DNA of 64,000 nt, from NCBI GenBank assembly GCA_947462335.1, contig OX381715.1, positions 37,858,650-37,922,649 of the forward strand, given 5' to 3'. The position numbers were made by a program, and so were the translations under genes. Source of the DNA: Harmothoe impar (lineage: Eukaryota; Annelida; Polychaeta; Phyllodocida; Polynoidae). Within the stretch, counting starts at the first letter, position 1; each line of letters opens with the position of its first letter. A model generated the notes under the pieces. The model was given only the letters and a program-made list of their open reading frames with translations. It was not told where the DNA came from and made no database searches. Of this stretch, positions 44,946-57,783 are shown piece after piece.

Positions 44946-46003
44946 TCTAACTGGGCTAGTCTGTAACGTCTCCATAAAATATTCCACAAGATAGAACGTG
45001 ACATACCTTGAGCCTTACGTTTTATTTTGCATTACATTTTCCAATAACAATAATGTTGTCTGGTATTTTGGAAAGAAATTATAATAATAATATCTGTATG
45101 GAATATAAACCTTGTGGGATGATTGTCAGCTGTTGCTTTCTACCATGTCATTAATTACCTACTTCACAATGAAAGCTGGCATGAAGAATGGGATCAGTGG
45201 AAGCAGTGCTTGAATATTGAAAAGAATATTTGACACTTATTCTGTCACTCCAATATTTCCATCATGCTTAGCAAACTCTCCCACCCTGCATCCTCCCATA
45301 ACCTGACTGCCCTCTCCCTATATGGCAGCACACCAGTGCCACTGTGAGGGCCAATTGAGGTTACAGTGTAAAAAGTAGAAAAGCGCTTTCAGTGAAATAC
45401 ATTTCGCTCAGGCAGTGAATCGATCATGACTCTTTACAGAGATGGTTGCTGAAGGGATATGGCATCCTGTGCCTGTATTAGCCAGTTGCGTATAGTCCCT
45501 GTCCCTGAGGTTGATATATACAGGTTTTAATAATTATAGGGAGACAAAAAGTTGAAATAGCAGTGTGTCTGGAAAGGTAAACCTCAGTTTAAGGGGGGGA
45601 GTGCTCGAATTATTTATCATTTTCTGCAATAAAATTAATGAATTATCTCATTCATATTACCTCCATATATATTACCTATGTACAAATCACACACTCCTCT
45701 GTGATATTTTTTCCAAGAATGCATGAAAAGGGAACTCCCTAGTACACATGTGTTATCAAAAATGTTTAAATACTATTAAAACCAAGTTGATTTAGATCAA
45801 TAATAATGGAAAATAGAATTAGAAAGCAAATAGTATTTGAGACAATTATACATCAAAAGGTAGTGGTCATATATTGGCCTACATTAAATCATGGGTCAAA
45901 ATATGATAAGCTCAAGCAGGACACTACAGTCTGTTGATCCCTGTTTATGCTCTATTGTTAGTATATACTACATTCAATAGTTGCATATAATAAGTGCCAG
46001 TGT

Positions 46004-46191
46004 TAAGCTGGGACTCCACTAGCCGAATTTTTAATCTGATCGGACCCATTCTCACAAATCGGGCCCAAACAGATGTAAATATAGATAACCTTATATGCTT
46101 CAGAGTTTGTTTATATTTACATCTGTTTGGGTCCGATTTGTGAGAATAGGTCCGAACGGATGAGAAAATCGGGTAGTGGAGTCCCAGCTTA
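46004..46191. mobile_element. Palindromic MITE-6, 188 bp
   Basis: The left end TAAGCTGGGACTCCACTAGC is the inverse of GTAGTGGAGTCCCAGCTTA at the right, apart from one inserted base. The arms continue through CAAATCGG(G/A)CCCAAACAGA and its complement, so about 75 bp each side pair. The matching position in unit 4 (about 53.05 kb) lacks it, so it is a later insertion. Confidence 0.85.
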
Positions 46192-48489
46192 TGTCCACAT
46201 ACTATTTACACCACCAGATCAATCACTGCATCCCAGTGCCTGTGGAGGCAGATAATCCAGCCTGGATCCAGATTAACCCAGATGATGTATTGATATGCTG
46301 AAAGTATATAAGAGGGAAAGTCTCTAGATAGGAGCAAATTGGGATAAGGAACTGTGATGCTATATGACGACAACACTTTCTTGAGCAGTATATTGAAAGA
46401 AGACACTTTCCCAACATGGAAATGTCTAATTTGTTTGCTACCCTGCAGTAACATGAACCCACCCAAAGGTCCCACGAGTCAGCTATCCTTCCTACAGCTA
46501 CATTGATCAGCAACATCATTAGGGAAGGAGTAGATAGATGTATTCCCCAGATCTTGAGACATTGTCACCATTTTCTGACATCCCTAAAAGCCCTAAATGC
46601 TGGAGGAGGTATGCCTGATGTGACAAACCTATGACAAACTAATCATACTTCCCAGCTGTGACTCCCATATATCTGTGATGGCTCAAAGCTTCGTGTTGGC
46701 ATGATGCAATAGCACAGTGGCAGTAAATGAAACTCAACACAGCATTGGCGTATCATGCTGGCCATTATTCAGTATCTCAATGATATAATGATTGCAGCAT
46801 CAATGTATGAATGAATGACTTCTAAAGTACACATGGATCCTTGAGGCAGTGTGTCATCATTAAGGGGATATATAGATCAGTCTATTGTTAATTATATATG
46901 AGGCCAAGAATATCAAAGAGTCCCATGTGACAAATCAAACATCCAACCTCTGATTATCCCATATTACGGAACATGTCAGAAAGGCCATGATAGGAAAATA
47001 CAAGGGAGGGGGAGAATGGTAGGGAGATGTTGGTAATATGAATTAATGAAAGAGTATAGAGGGAGAAAAGAGACCTAGCGTTGCCTATACCCTTGTTTCT
47101 AAATGTTGCAGACAATTACTTTAGGGTACCAATTTTGCCTTGATTCTAGAAGGAGAGAAAAAAAACTAACTGTATTTTAAATATGATCTTCTGTTATTGA
47201 AGCCCCACATTAATAAGATCAGACATCAGACACTGCGTTTCATCAATAATATTATGGAAGTATTTGATGTGTTCTAGAGACCATTTACTATTAAATGTTC
47301 ACCACAGTTTATGCAACTAGTTATTACAATATTACAAGACTAAAGTATCCCATAGAGATATCTAGAGATGTGTGCAGGGAGGCCAACTGAGGTAACAGTG
47401 CAACAAAAAAAAGTAGAAAAGTCCTTTCAGTGAAATTTATTTCCCTGCGGTGGTGAATCAATGTGGACTCCATCTGTAAGCAATCTGAATATAGTCCCTG
47501 TCCCAGTGGAGAAAATTGATGCACAGGTCTGTAATGAAGGTGTACTGAAACTTAAAATTAAAAAGTGAGCAGTGTGTTGAGAATAATAGACTTCTTGGGA
47601 GTATAATCACATATTTAGATTCAACTTTATATCCATGTATCCTAATATGAGGAAGTTATGCCTCTGATATCAGCAGGGCTGGCTTTATAGTTTATCCTAC
47701 AGTAGCATGAGCCCATACAGAGGTCCCAGTAGCCTGGTCTGTTTGCTTACAACTACATTAACTATACCATTAGTATAGGAGTAGATGTAGGCATTTCCCA
47801 GAACTAGAGACATTGTCCTTGAGTGCTTTTGGCCTGATATGACAAACTAATCAGACAGCATAGATGTGACTCCCACACATCTGTTACCAGAATGATGTCC
47901 TATAATTAGGGCTTCATGTCCATTGGCCAGCAGATGCTTATGAGACTGCAGTAGTTATAGAATACCTAATGAGACTCCAGCATGCTCTAGACTACCTAGA
48001 GATGTCAAAGGCCTCATAGATGTTGAAGATTAGAATATGGCTTGGTGAAGAACTCAGAGGTATGTGCATGTCTGAGTGATGCTGAACTAAGCCTTGAACT
48101 TGGAGTAGATAGGTAGCAGACTATTGCGGAAGGTGCTGTTGGTTCTGGTTGGGTGCCGCGTGTGAAGTGAGGGAGAGCTCTGCTCTAGCAGGTGTGAGCT
48201 TGTATGGCAGAGGGTAAAGACTCACCCTTAGCTACTCTCACCACCGTAATCAATAATAAATTTTATTCTCATCTCACATACAAGTTTTCCCTATAATAAA
48301 TACCTATACTATAGGGGTAGGAAGGTCTGTGGACAAAGGTCTGCATGCAGATGTTGAGTGTTCCTCAGGGTTGTGTATTCTTTTGAATACTAAAAATAGT
48401 ACAAGGAGGGGTTGGGGTTATCAGACCTATAAATATCCACAATATTATAAGAATATCCATATGGATAAAGTGATTTATGTCAATATGTT

Positions 48490-48702
48490 ATCATGATGCA
48501 CCTACACAGCAAGGGTGAGTCACTCGCTGATTCTGCATTGCTCTTGAGGGTACCATAGGTCAACATCTTTCACTCACCATATGGTTAAAATCAATCCAAT
48601 AGTGTCTGCATGATGCATGAATACAACTCTGATGAGTGACTTACCAGGGCTACACTCATAAATAGGACATTAAGGCACTCTGCTATAATTAAAGGGTTAA
48701 TT
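48490..48702. mobile_element. MITE-1 copy (right end intact)
   Basis: The right end is ATTAAAGGG followed by TTAA (48687-48702). The interior has ATCATGATGCACCTACACAG, GCATGATGCATGAATACAAC and GATGAGTGACTTACCAGGGC. The left end is worn. Confidence 0.55.
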
Positions 48703-49808
48703 AAGTGTCTGGAAACAGATATTCTGTTATCCATAGACCATGCTACATTCCTCTTGCAGTGAGACAATTTTTTCATGTTCTTTTCTGCATTGTCTCATAT
48801 AGTCAGTTACATGGATAGATTACTTATAATATTCATAATTCATGTTGGCAATTATTGTGCAACATCTGTAATATTTAGATTTGATTGAATGGCCCGTATT
48901 TCGTATCCTCGCATCCCATATGGTGGGAGTGTGGGGGGTCACTGGCGCCCCCTGGTGAATTTATAAACAACCTCTACTAAACAATTAATTTAAATAATAT
49001 TGAGGTCACTACTCTCATACATCACTTCCTGTTATAGATTCTACTTCCATCTTCTTCAACAAATCTGCCATTCCAGTGAATCTTTTCAAACCCTCAACAC
49101 ATATTTTATTTCCCGCCCACCACCCTATATCAATATCACATAGATATTGTCAGTATAAAAGTATAAAAATATTTATACCGGTAGTCCCACATAAATCTAC
49201 CTATTTACATTCAAATATCCGTGTATCAATTGTCTAAATACACGTATATTAATTCATTCAATGTAGTTTAACGTAAATTGAGTTTATAAATTAAATAAAT
49301 TCAATTATCTCCAGCTACGGCTTGTTGTTTATTTCGCGGGGTGCGTTTAGTGAAAAACGATCAGTCCCTTAATACTTTTTCAAGGCAGACATCAATCAAA
49401 TTTAACCAATTTCATGGATTGTTGATCTGTGATGGTTGACTCTATTTCTTATCTTGCAAATTTTACAAATGACTTGTCTGAATCATGTTAACATGGTAAT
49501 CACTATAAAAGACAAAACAAATAGATCCATTGTTGACAAATGAGTGTGTTAAGGTCGTGTTTGACTTTAATTGATCTTTGGAAATTATACAATGCTAATC
49601 CTCTGTGAATAGCAGCAGGTCTTACTCACCCGATATACACATCTTTTCATTCACTTTTACTGGAGATGCTGTGATTTCGCGGTGAAATGAGAGTGACTTG
49701 TGGGTAGTGCACAAGGGATATTCAGAGGCAGTAGGACCGGACACAGGGTCAGGTCAACATTTGATTATGATGTCACAAACTGAGAAACTCCATTTTACCT
49801 GAGTATAT

Positions 49809-50034
49809 GGCTTAGTCTCACGACTTTGTAACAATTGGATAGTCTTTGACCGGGTGACGTCTTTAAGCGGGTGACGTCTTTGACTGTTTCCACCCATTTC
49901 TTACTATATAGGTCTAATTTATGCTATAATAATGCTTCCTGGTCAAAGACCTCACCCGGTCAAAGACTTCACCTGGTCAAAGACGTCACCCAGTCAAAGA
50001 CAATCCAATTGTTAGAAAGTCGTGAGCCTGAGCC
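49809..50034. mobile_element. Foldback FB-1 copy 2 with GGTCAAAGAC iterons, 226 bp
   Basis: Left end GGCTTAGTCTCACGACTTTG, right end AAAGTCGTGAGCCTGAGCC. Units of GGTCAAAGACGTCACCC type lie in both arms (three at the left, four at the right). ATAT flanks both ends, again a 4-bp target duplication. Same family as 16459-16779. Confidence 0.85.
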
Positions 50035-50763
50035 ATATATGAAAAGAAATTCAATGGGATTGATTTTCCATATTAAATTTGCCAATATCCAAAATATCTG
50101 TCAGTACACAATAATAGACCCATATGTGGGCCCTACGCTGCCCTACGTTTTATATGAAAACAACTGTTATCACAAGTCCCCTTTTATCACCCACTTGTTG
50201 CTGGTGCCCTGTTCTGCTGGTACCTGTCATGCATTGTTGTGTATGGGACTATTCATGCAGTTTGACACCAGGAACTAGCTATCTAGTCTCTAGGGGGACA
50301 TACATGCCGATCGCTACCACCATGACAATGTGAGGTCATCAATAAAACATAGTGATCATCTGACCTGGGACCTACAATCCTGGTCTGACTATGCCAATAG
50401 TGACAGGCATATATAAACAACTGCCAAACACGGCCCCTATCTGGTGGACATTTTGACCTCTACTACATGTCTGGTTGAATTGGCAGAGACTGAATTTTTG
50501 CACCACTTACATCTCCCCAGCAACATAGTACAGAGTAGCAGTGAGTTGCTCGTTCTGTGTTATTTCTGACATCCTCATAACATGAAAGGATTGGTTTGCT
50601 AAACCTGTGCATGGATGCTGACCAATTTGGCCACGTTTCCTCTTCCCTGTCATGACACTACTAGAACATACAATAAAACACATGAACCAGTACAGGTTTG
50701 CAGCACACATCCAACATGCTGAGTTAGCTGCTGGGCATCAAGTGTCTACCTCCGCAAAAATTG

Positions 50764-51492
50764 TTAGCCCTTTAAGGGCAGTATGTTGTCTGGCGCATAC
50801 TGATGCACCATTAAGGCTGTGCCATTAACCCTTTAAGGATGGCATGTTGCTAAAAGATGAAATGTGTCTTCATGATTCACCAATGCAGCCCTGGTGAGTA
50901 ACTCACTGGTGCTGCATTGGTGCATCATGCCGACCCTTCGGGAATATCTCATGATATCATGATACTTGAATGCAGCATTGGCGAGCTACTCACGTTGAAC
51001 CCTGTCCATCATGCTCATGCAAATAGAAATCTGATCTAATCTATCAGACTGGAAATCAACCATGGACCCCAGTGGGCCCCCAAGGAAGATTTGCTTCCTA
51101 TGCCTATTATAGCAATATGTCATCCTTGCAGAATTGCAGGTTTGGCAGACATACCTTGGCAGTGCACATCCACCATGGTGAATTATCAGGATGTATATAG
51201 CAGCATCAGGTGCCTGACTCTATTCCACCTTTTAACCTACTACTCCAGCACCCATCCCACACATTGTACATATAGGTAGGGGAGATACAGTCTGGGACTA
51301 ACCCTTTCTGAAGGGATGATGCTTCTAGGCTACATATCTATGGGTCAGTACATGATACCAACCCTTCTGGGGTGTATGGAATGTCACATGACTGCAGTGC
51401 TGACGAGTTACTTATACTTAGGCTGTAGTCATGCATTATGACAATAAATGGGTATAGTAAGTTCATATACCATGCTGCCCTTAAAGTATTAG
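50764..51492. mobile_element. MITE-1-type ends enclosing block Y, copy 2, with nested MITE-1
   Basis: Left end TTAGCCCTTTAAGGGCAGTA, right end CATGCTGCCCTTAAAGTATT. At 50825 a MITE-1 end (TTAA then CCCTTTAAGGATGGCATG) begins inside it and runs to about 51015 with GCAGCCCTGGTGAGTAACTC. A second element therefore entered the first. That insertion explains the greater length than the 42.3 kb copy. Confidence 0.72.
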
Positions 51493-52782
51493 AGGACACT
51501 AACCAAGATTTACACGGCCATGAGACATCGTACATCACTGTGCGCAGGGATAAATGAAATTACTGGTTTGGTAATGAAAGAGCAGCTCAGGGGGAGTCCT
51601 ACTTAGCCCCACCTGCACACCAGGGGAGGTCCTAGTGGTCTTGAATGTATGAAATTTTGGTGGTTCAATCATGATTAATTAAAGACCAGGAACAAGTGGT
51701 GTTTGATACCACAGGTCTTACTTGAATGCAGGGTAGAACCATTTAAAAATGAAGCACAGGAATGTGTGATTTATAAGTTGGCTTATTCTTGGCTACCCTT
51801 TGATACAAGTTTGACATTTTCCTCGCCTTGCATTAACTGTGCTATATAAAGGACTGTTTTTTTTAAAGCTGTAGGTTTGTGTATTTTTTGCAATAAATGA
51901 ATTTAAGAATAAAACATATTCGAAAATCCTGTTACAATCAATGTATGTCTTATATGAACAGTATCAATGTCGCCATGCTCAGATGTAATGTCTTTTAGGT
52001 GCTGTAGATAGATACTGCCAAAGTTTTTCAATTATATCAAATTAAAGCTGGAGGGGGTGAGTGTGTCTCTCTCGATGAAGTTTCTTGAAATTGAGGTCAG
52101 AAGCTGTTTGGTTGATGCTAAACTCGGGTCTACAGAGTTGGATAGCCTCAAGCTAGATGTCCGCATAAGTCAACACAGAGCGTCTGCTAGCTCTGATGGT
52201 TAAATGTCCTACCAGATAGAACGTGACATGCCTTGAGGCTCACATAGATGCATTGATTTTGTGCAAAACTTTTTATGTTCCATGAAACTTTCTATGAATG
52301 ATAATATTATTATGTTGTATGGGTTTTTGGAAAGAAATGATGGTAATAAAATCTGTATGGCATAATGGATGATTGTCAGCTGTTGCTCTCTACCATTTCA
52401 CTAACAACCTACCCTACAATGAAAGCTGGCTGAAAGAATTAAATCAGCAGAATTAAACACTAAAACACCTATAAATGAGACACTTCTCCTGTCGCTCCCA
52501 TATTTTCATCATGCCTAGCAAACCTGCCCACCCTACATCCTCCCATAACCTCTCTTCCCTCCCCCTATGATAACACACCAGTGTCACTATCAGGGCCAAT
52601 TGAGGTCACAGTCAAACACAAAAAGTAGAAAAGCCCTTTCAGTGAAATACATTCCGCTGTGGTAGTGAATCGATCCTGACTCTTTACAGAGATGGCTGCA
52701 GTGGGGGTATATGGCATTCTGTGCCTCTGTATGGCAGCTGAATATAGTCCCCGTCCTTAATGAATACTAAACATGAGGGAAA

Positions 52783-52992
52783 TTTACTGTAAATGTACAT
52801 ATTTTCGTGCTGTAAATATTTTCGCTGATTTCGCGGATTATAAAATCAAGTCCAGTCAGTCTACTACCATCATACAAAATTCCTGAATTTAAATACAAAT
52901 GAAAATGTACTTTATAGCATATTCACGAAAATCTATACACGCGAAGAAATATGTATTTTTGCATGTATAATTAACGAATATTAACAGTATGT
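52783..52992. mobile_element. Probable MITE, TACTGT ends with ATTTTCGCG motifs
   Basis: Left TTTACTGTAAATGTACATAT, right AATATTAACAGTATG, weakly inverted. The interior has TATTTTCGTGCTGTAAATAT and, inverted, CACGAAAATCTATACACGCG. It interrupts the R-P interval of unit 4 and is absent from unit 3. Confidence 0.55.
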
Positions 52993-53958
52993 GGGGGTCC
53001 CATTCAAAGTCAGTATTTACTCCAAAACATGGAACAAAAATTATATACGTTTATAGTATCTGTCAAATACATACAGCAGGTGTCAGCTACAGCACTAGAT
53101 CAATCACAGCACCTTGGAACTGTGGAGGCGCATAATCCCGCCCTAATCTGGATTTACCTTGATGCTGTATTGATATGCCCGAAGTATGTCCATGGATATG
53201 GAGAAACGGTATGATAAATTGTGATATATCGTGAGTTCAGGATTTTTTTGGTGTGAGTGATTTAGGAAATCGAACATTTACCAGGTTATACGTGTCTAAT
53301 TCGTTCATTACTGTAGTAACAAGAACATGTACAGCTGTCCCAGTAGTCAGACATTTATACAGCGATGATTGGAACAGGAGTAGATATGTCTATTCCCCAG
53401 AACTAGAGATATTGTACATATAGGTCTGACGTCCGTAAAAGCCTCTTTGCCGGGTCTTCATCCCAGCTGTGACTCTCATAGATACAGTTGTGTTGAGTAG
53501 ACCACTGGCACAGCATTGGTGCATCATGCCCGCCCCTCAATGGTGTCTCACCAATATAATGTCTACATGAATGAATGAATCGCTGTAAGATTACATATAT
53601 GGAGCCATGAGGCATTGTGTCATCATTAAAGGGACGTATAGATGGGGCTATGCTTTATCACATAGCAGGTTATTAATATCAAAGATCCCCTTGTAACAAA
53701 TCAGACATTCAACCCCTGATTTTCTCACATCATGCAATATAAATTAGTAGTAGGGAGTAGTAGGGAGATGCTTGCAATATGAAAGGGTATGGAGGGAGGA
53801 AAGAGATGGAAGAAAAAACCCAACTGTATTACTAATCTGCTGTACTTTGATTGACTCTATCTGAAATTCTGTTTGCACAATATGTGTTCCTCTTGCCTCA
53901 CAGCTTACAAGAAAACACAGTTCATGAATATGATATTATGTTTCTGTTATTTTTGCAG

Positions 53959-54011
53959 GTAGTTTTGGAGTACCAATAAGTGCAGTTAGGACATGACCGA
54001 CTCAGCTCTAG
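53959..54011 (+). other. Splice-bounded exon-like segment, copy 3 (53 nt)
   Basis: Acceptor ctgttatttttgcag and donor GTAAGA are both strong. The first 40 nt resemble copies 1 and 2 (TTTTGGAGTACCAATAAGTG), but the frame that was open there now has TAG stops, and four bases are added. Keeping splice signals while losing the frame suggests a non-coding exon or a relic. A worse copy at 47112-47149 keeps only the acceptor-like side. Confidence 0.45.
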
Positions 54012-56149
54012 GTAAGATACAGCGTAGTATTGAATCCCAACATGGCTAGTATCAGACATACATTTATTTATCAGTAATATTACGGAAATATATGGTGTGT
54101 TCTAGAGACCATTTACTATTAATGTTCACCATGCAGCTTACGAGACTAACTAGAGAATAAGGAACAAGACTAGGGTATTCCTTAGAGATGTCTAGAGAGA
54201 GAAGTCCTTTCAGTGAAATTCATTTCCCTCGGGTGGTGGATCGATCTAGACATTTTGCAGTGAGGGCTGGTGGAGGGATATGGTGTCCTGTGGCTGTGTA
54301 AGCCAGCTGAATATAGTCCCTGTCCCAGTGGAGAAAATTCATACACAGATATGTAATGAAGGGAGACTGAAAGTTTAATGTAAGCAGTGTGTTGAGAATG
54401 CTAAACTACAAATGTTAACGTGGCTGCAAAAGATTGTGTACACATAACACACTTTTCTTAGATTATAATGAAAAGTTGATGCTTCTCTAATATCAGCAGG
54501 GCTGTTTGCCTCCGCACATGCTTACAGTTATCCCTATAGTGTGCAGTAATATGAACCCATACAGAGGTACCAGGAGTCTTGTCTTTTAAGAGCTACATTA
54601 ACTATACCAACATTATAGGAGTAGATGTATGCATTTCCCAGAACTAGAGACATTAGAATATGGCTTGGTGAATAACTTAGTATGTGAATGTCTGAGTCCT
54701 GAGTAATGCTTAAGTAAGCCTAGAGCTTGGTAAAGTAGATTGGTAGTAGATTTTTACTGAGGATGATGAAGGTGGTGGTGGTGGTGTTGGCAGTATGATG
54801 TGCTGGCCTGTCCATGGCATGTGTGTCAGTGCTATAGTGGAAGGTGTGAAGTTGTAGGGTACAGGGTAGAGCTACTCTCATCACTATAATCCATGTTCTC
54901 ATCTCACATGCAAGTTTCACCTATAGTAAATACATACAATGGGAGGAAGGTTCTAGATGCAGAGTATAATTATGTGTTACTCAGGGCTGCCTATTCCTTT
55001 GCATACTAAAAATATTATAATGAGGGGTTGGAGTGATGTGCCTCTCAATATTGATCAAAAGAGTTTCTGTCAACGTGCCATCATGATGCACTGACACACC
55101 GAAGGCTAGTCTCTTATAAACAAATAACTTCAATTCATAAAATTTCAGGTTGCCAATCAGTGTGCAACATTTTGTTTAGATTTCATTGAAAGAAAAAGAG
55201 ATTTTTGCACCAAAATCCACTAGCCTTTATGGCCCGGTTATGGCTTTTTAAGGCCACATCAATCAAACTTAACCAATTTCTTGGATTGTTGATCTGTGAT
55301 GACTGCATTTCTTATTTTGCAAGTTTGATAAATGACTTGTCTGTGTCATGTTAACACGTTAATCACTAAAAAAAAAAAAAAAAAAAAGCTCCATTGGTGA
55401 CAGATGAGTGGGTTTAGGTCATGTTTGACTTTTATTAATCTTGTTGAGGATTAATGAAAATAATTTCCTTTCACTTTTGTGTTAGCTTCCAGGAACAGGG
55501 ATAGAGTTCTCTCATCCTAACCAAATCAAAAGCTGAGGGTTAAATCGAATTCTTCTGGTTGCACTTTTGCTCATTTCTTGGTCATAGCCATCTCATACAT
55601 ATTCATAAAATGTAAGAAGCCGAAATATGTATTTGTGGCATTGTGTGTCCTAAATTGCATGTCTGACTTTATTCCCCAAGCCAAACTCAGACGTTAAGCA
55701 TCACAAGATAGCCACCAGGATTGTTGTGAGGTATCTGTGGGTGCATTACACACTGACCGTCACAGAAGATTCTTGCAAATAAAAATCTAATCTAATCTAT
55801 AACCCTAGAAACTAACTATGGTCAAGATATCAATCTTGTATTGCAATGACGAAGACTGATTTCTGGCACCACTTACAACTCTCCAGCCTTATAATACAGA
55901 GTAACAGCAAGTTGCTCGTTCTGTGTGATTTCTGATCATTATTTTTAGAACATGAAGGGATTGGTTTGCTATGCGTATGCATGAATGCTAACCAATTTTG
56001 CTACCATGCCTCTTCCCCGTCCCGACTTACCTGGAACATCCCATAAAACACATAAACTAGCCCACAGTTTACATCCCACATCCAACATGCTGAGTTAGCT
56101 ATTCAGTTAGCTCTGTATACAATGAGGTGTCTACCTCTGCACTATATAT

Positions 56150-56762
56150 TAACCCTTTAAGGGCAGTATCATGTCTGTCGTATACTGATGTATCATTGGA
56201 GGCAGTGCCATCAAGTAACTCGACAGCACTATGTTAATGTCTCATCTTGACACTTCAGGATTTTGTCAAACCTGTGGGTTTGATATGACGCACTGGTGCG
56301 ATACTCTCCATCTATCATGATGGAAAAGAACAGGGCGGATTATAGCAGTATGCCTAATTATTGCCTACAGGATTGTAGTTTTGATGGACACACATTTGCA
56401 GCCATCAGCCAGCATGGTGAGTTAGCAGGCTGTACATGGCAGCATCAGGTGCCATGTACTCCTCACCACCCTTTAACCTTCCCCATCAGCCACTCTATAT
56501 ACTGTGTGCAAAGGTAAGGGAGATCCAGTCTGGGCTAGGATGCTAACCCTCTATGAACAGGCCATGCCTCTAGACAATAATAATGTCTATTGGGTTGGTA
56601 TATCATCCCGACTATGCTTAGGTGTACCAACCCTGTAGGGTCGGAATGAGACATGGATGCAGTTCTGATGAGTTACTTACCTAGGCTTTATTCATGCATT
56701 ATGATGACAAAAGGGTATAGTAAGTTCACATACTATACCATGCTTCCCTTAAAATGTTAGAG
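56150..56762. mobile_element. MITE-1-type ends enclosing block Y, copy 3
   Basis: The left end is TTAA followed by CCCTTTAAGGGCAGTATCATG. The right end CATGCTTCCCTTAAAATGTT is decayed. The internal order matches 42259-42716 (GAGTTAGCAGGCTGTACATG, CAGCATCAGGTGCC, GGTCGGAATGAGACATGGAT). Confidence 0.68.
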
Positions 56763-57100
56763 GACACTAACTGGTATTTACACAGCCATGAGACACTGCA
56801 TGTCGCGTTGCTCAGGGATAAACAAAATCACTGGTTTGGTGGTGAACGAGCAGCTCAGGGGGAGTCCTGCTCAGACCCACCTGCACACCAGAGTAGGTCC
56901 TGTTGGTACAACTAGTCTACCATCTTGAATCAAAGCTGTGTGTCAAGTGCTTTTTCTCTGATTTAATCATCATCATGCATTGTACAACTGGAGAAATGAC
57001 TTCACTTCCAATTATCAATTATTGGGGGTGCCAAGGAGTCCACCAACTAGTTGGTCACCGAGATATGACCTGTCACAAAGTAGCCTTTTTGTGTCATTTA

Positions 57101-57241
57101 TACTGAAAAAGTGAACCCGTCCGCAGACTCTTTTAAGTGACAAGGAAGCAAGTCTTCTAGCTGGAGTTGTCAGGTAGAAGACCCACTTGACATTTGCCAG
57201 CCCAAAACCTGATGTTTGCCAGCCCCAGATTTGGCACTGCA
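57101..57241. mobile_element. Partial copy of the 5299-5562 foldback family
   Basis: TACTGAAAAAGTGAACCCGT and CTCTTTTAAGTGAC match the left arm. GTAGAAGACCCACTTGACA and TTTGCCAGCCCAAAACCTGA match its interior. The right terminal arm is absent. Confidence 0.6.
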
Positions 57242-57261
57242 CCAACCCTTAAATTTCCAAT

Positions 57262-57350
57262 AGGGTCAGCATGATGAATGAATGCAGGCACGGCAAACAG
57301 ACTTGCCAGGACTACATTCATACATCATGCTGACAAACTGCCATTAAAGT
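57262..57350. mobile_element. MITE-1-like short fragment
   Basis: GGTCAGCATGATGAATGAATGCAG and its near-inverse CTACATTCATACATCATGCTGAC form an imperfect hairpin typical of the family. It is followed by CTGCCATTAAAGTG. Confidence 0.5.
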
Positions 57351-57480
57351 GTTTTCCAGGATTGTGAATTCGACCCTGAACTTGTCATGGAGTGTGACAC
57401 CGCCTGGGCTAACATTGTCAGATGAGCATAGTGTCATCTTGTGCGATGGTAACCTGGTAGCTCTTCAGATGGACAACCAT
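57345..57480 (+). mobile_element. Possible tRNA-derived SINE-like unit
   Basis: A B-box-like GATTGTGAATTCGACCCTG at 57360-57378, followed by a unique body. No clear A box. Confidence 0.3.
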
Positions 57481-57783
57481 TAGCTTGTTGTTTTTATGAC
57501 AGTCACTCAGAATATCCTAAGGTCTTCTGATAAGATAAATATTTGAGTACTTTAGATGCTTTTATTTTATCAGTGTATATGCTGTGATAAATTTTGTCCT
57601 AAAGCCGGTAGGTTGCCTAAATCATTTTTTCCCCAGGTCAAAATTTGTCTTGAAAATAGCTATGGACACCAAGTTGCTAAAACCCCTTTGCAGCTACATA
57701 ATTGCCTGTTTGATTGCAGCGGTTCCACAACAGCACAGGTTTTACAACAGGGGTAAGGCCCCATTGAAATCTAATACTTTTCT

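Larger units (their letters stand above)
44950..51650 (+). repeat. Array II unit 3 (R-P-T-exon relic-R'-S-Q-V-Y), about 6.7 kb
   Basis: Starts AAGATAGAACGTGACATACC. It then has GATGATTGTCAGCTGTTGCT, R at 45345, P at 46200-46310, T at 46900-47060 (AAAGAGTCCCATGTGACAAA), an exon relic at 47112, R' at 47200-47585, S at 47700-48450, Q at 49388-49590, V at 50130-50400 and Y at 50500-51640. It is the most complete unit and matches unit 4 throughout, offset about 7.24 kb at the start and 6.9 kb in the middle. Confidence 0.82.
52075..56935 (+). repeat. Array II unit 4 (R-P-T-exon-R'-S-Q-Y), about 4.9 kb
   Basis: TTGGTTGATGCTAAACTCGG, AGATAGAACGTGACATGCCT (pairs with 44990), R at 52590, P at 53080-53220, T at 53640-53760, exon-like at 53959, R' at 54060-54405, S at 54540-55060, Q at 55245-55550, Y at 55860-56930. 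A poly-A run of about 20 lies in Q (55369-55387). V is missing compared with unit 3. Confidence 0.82.
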
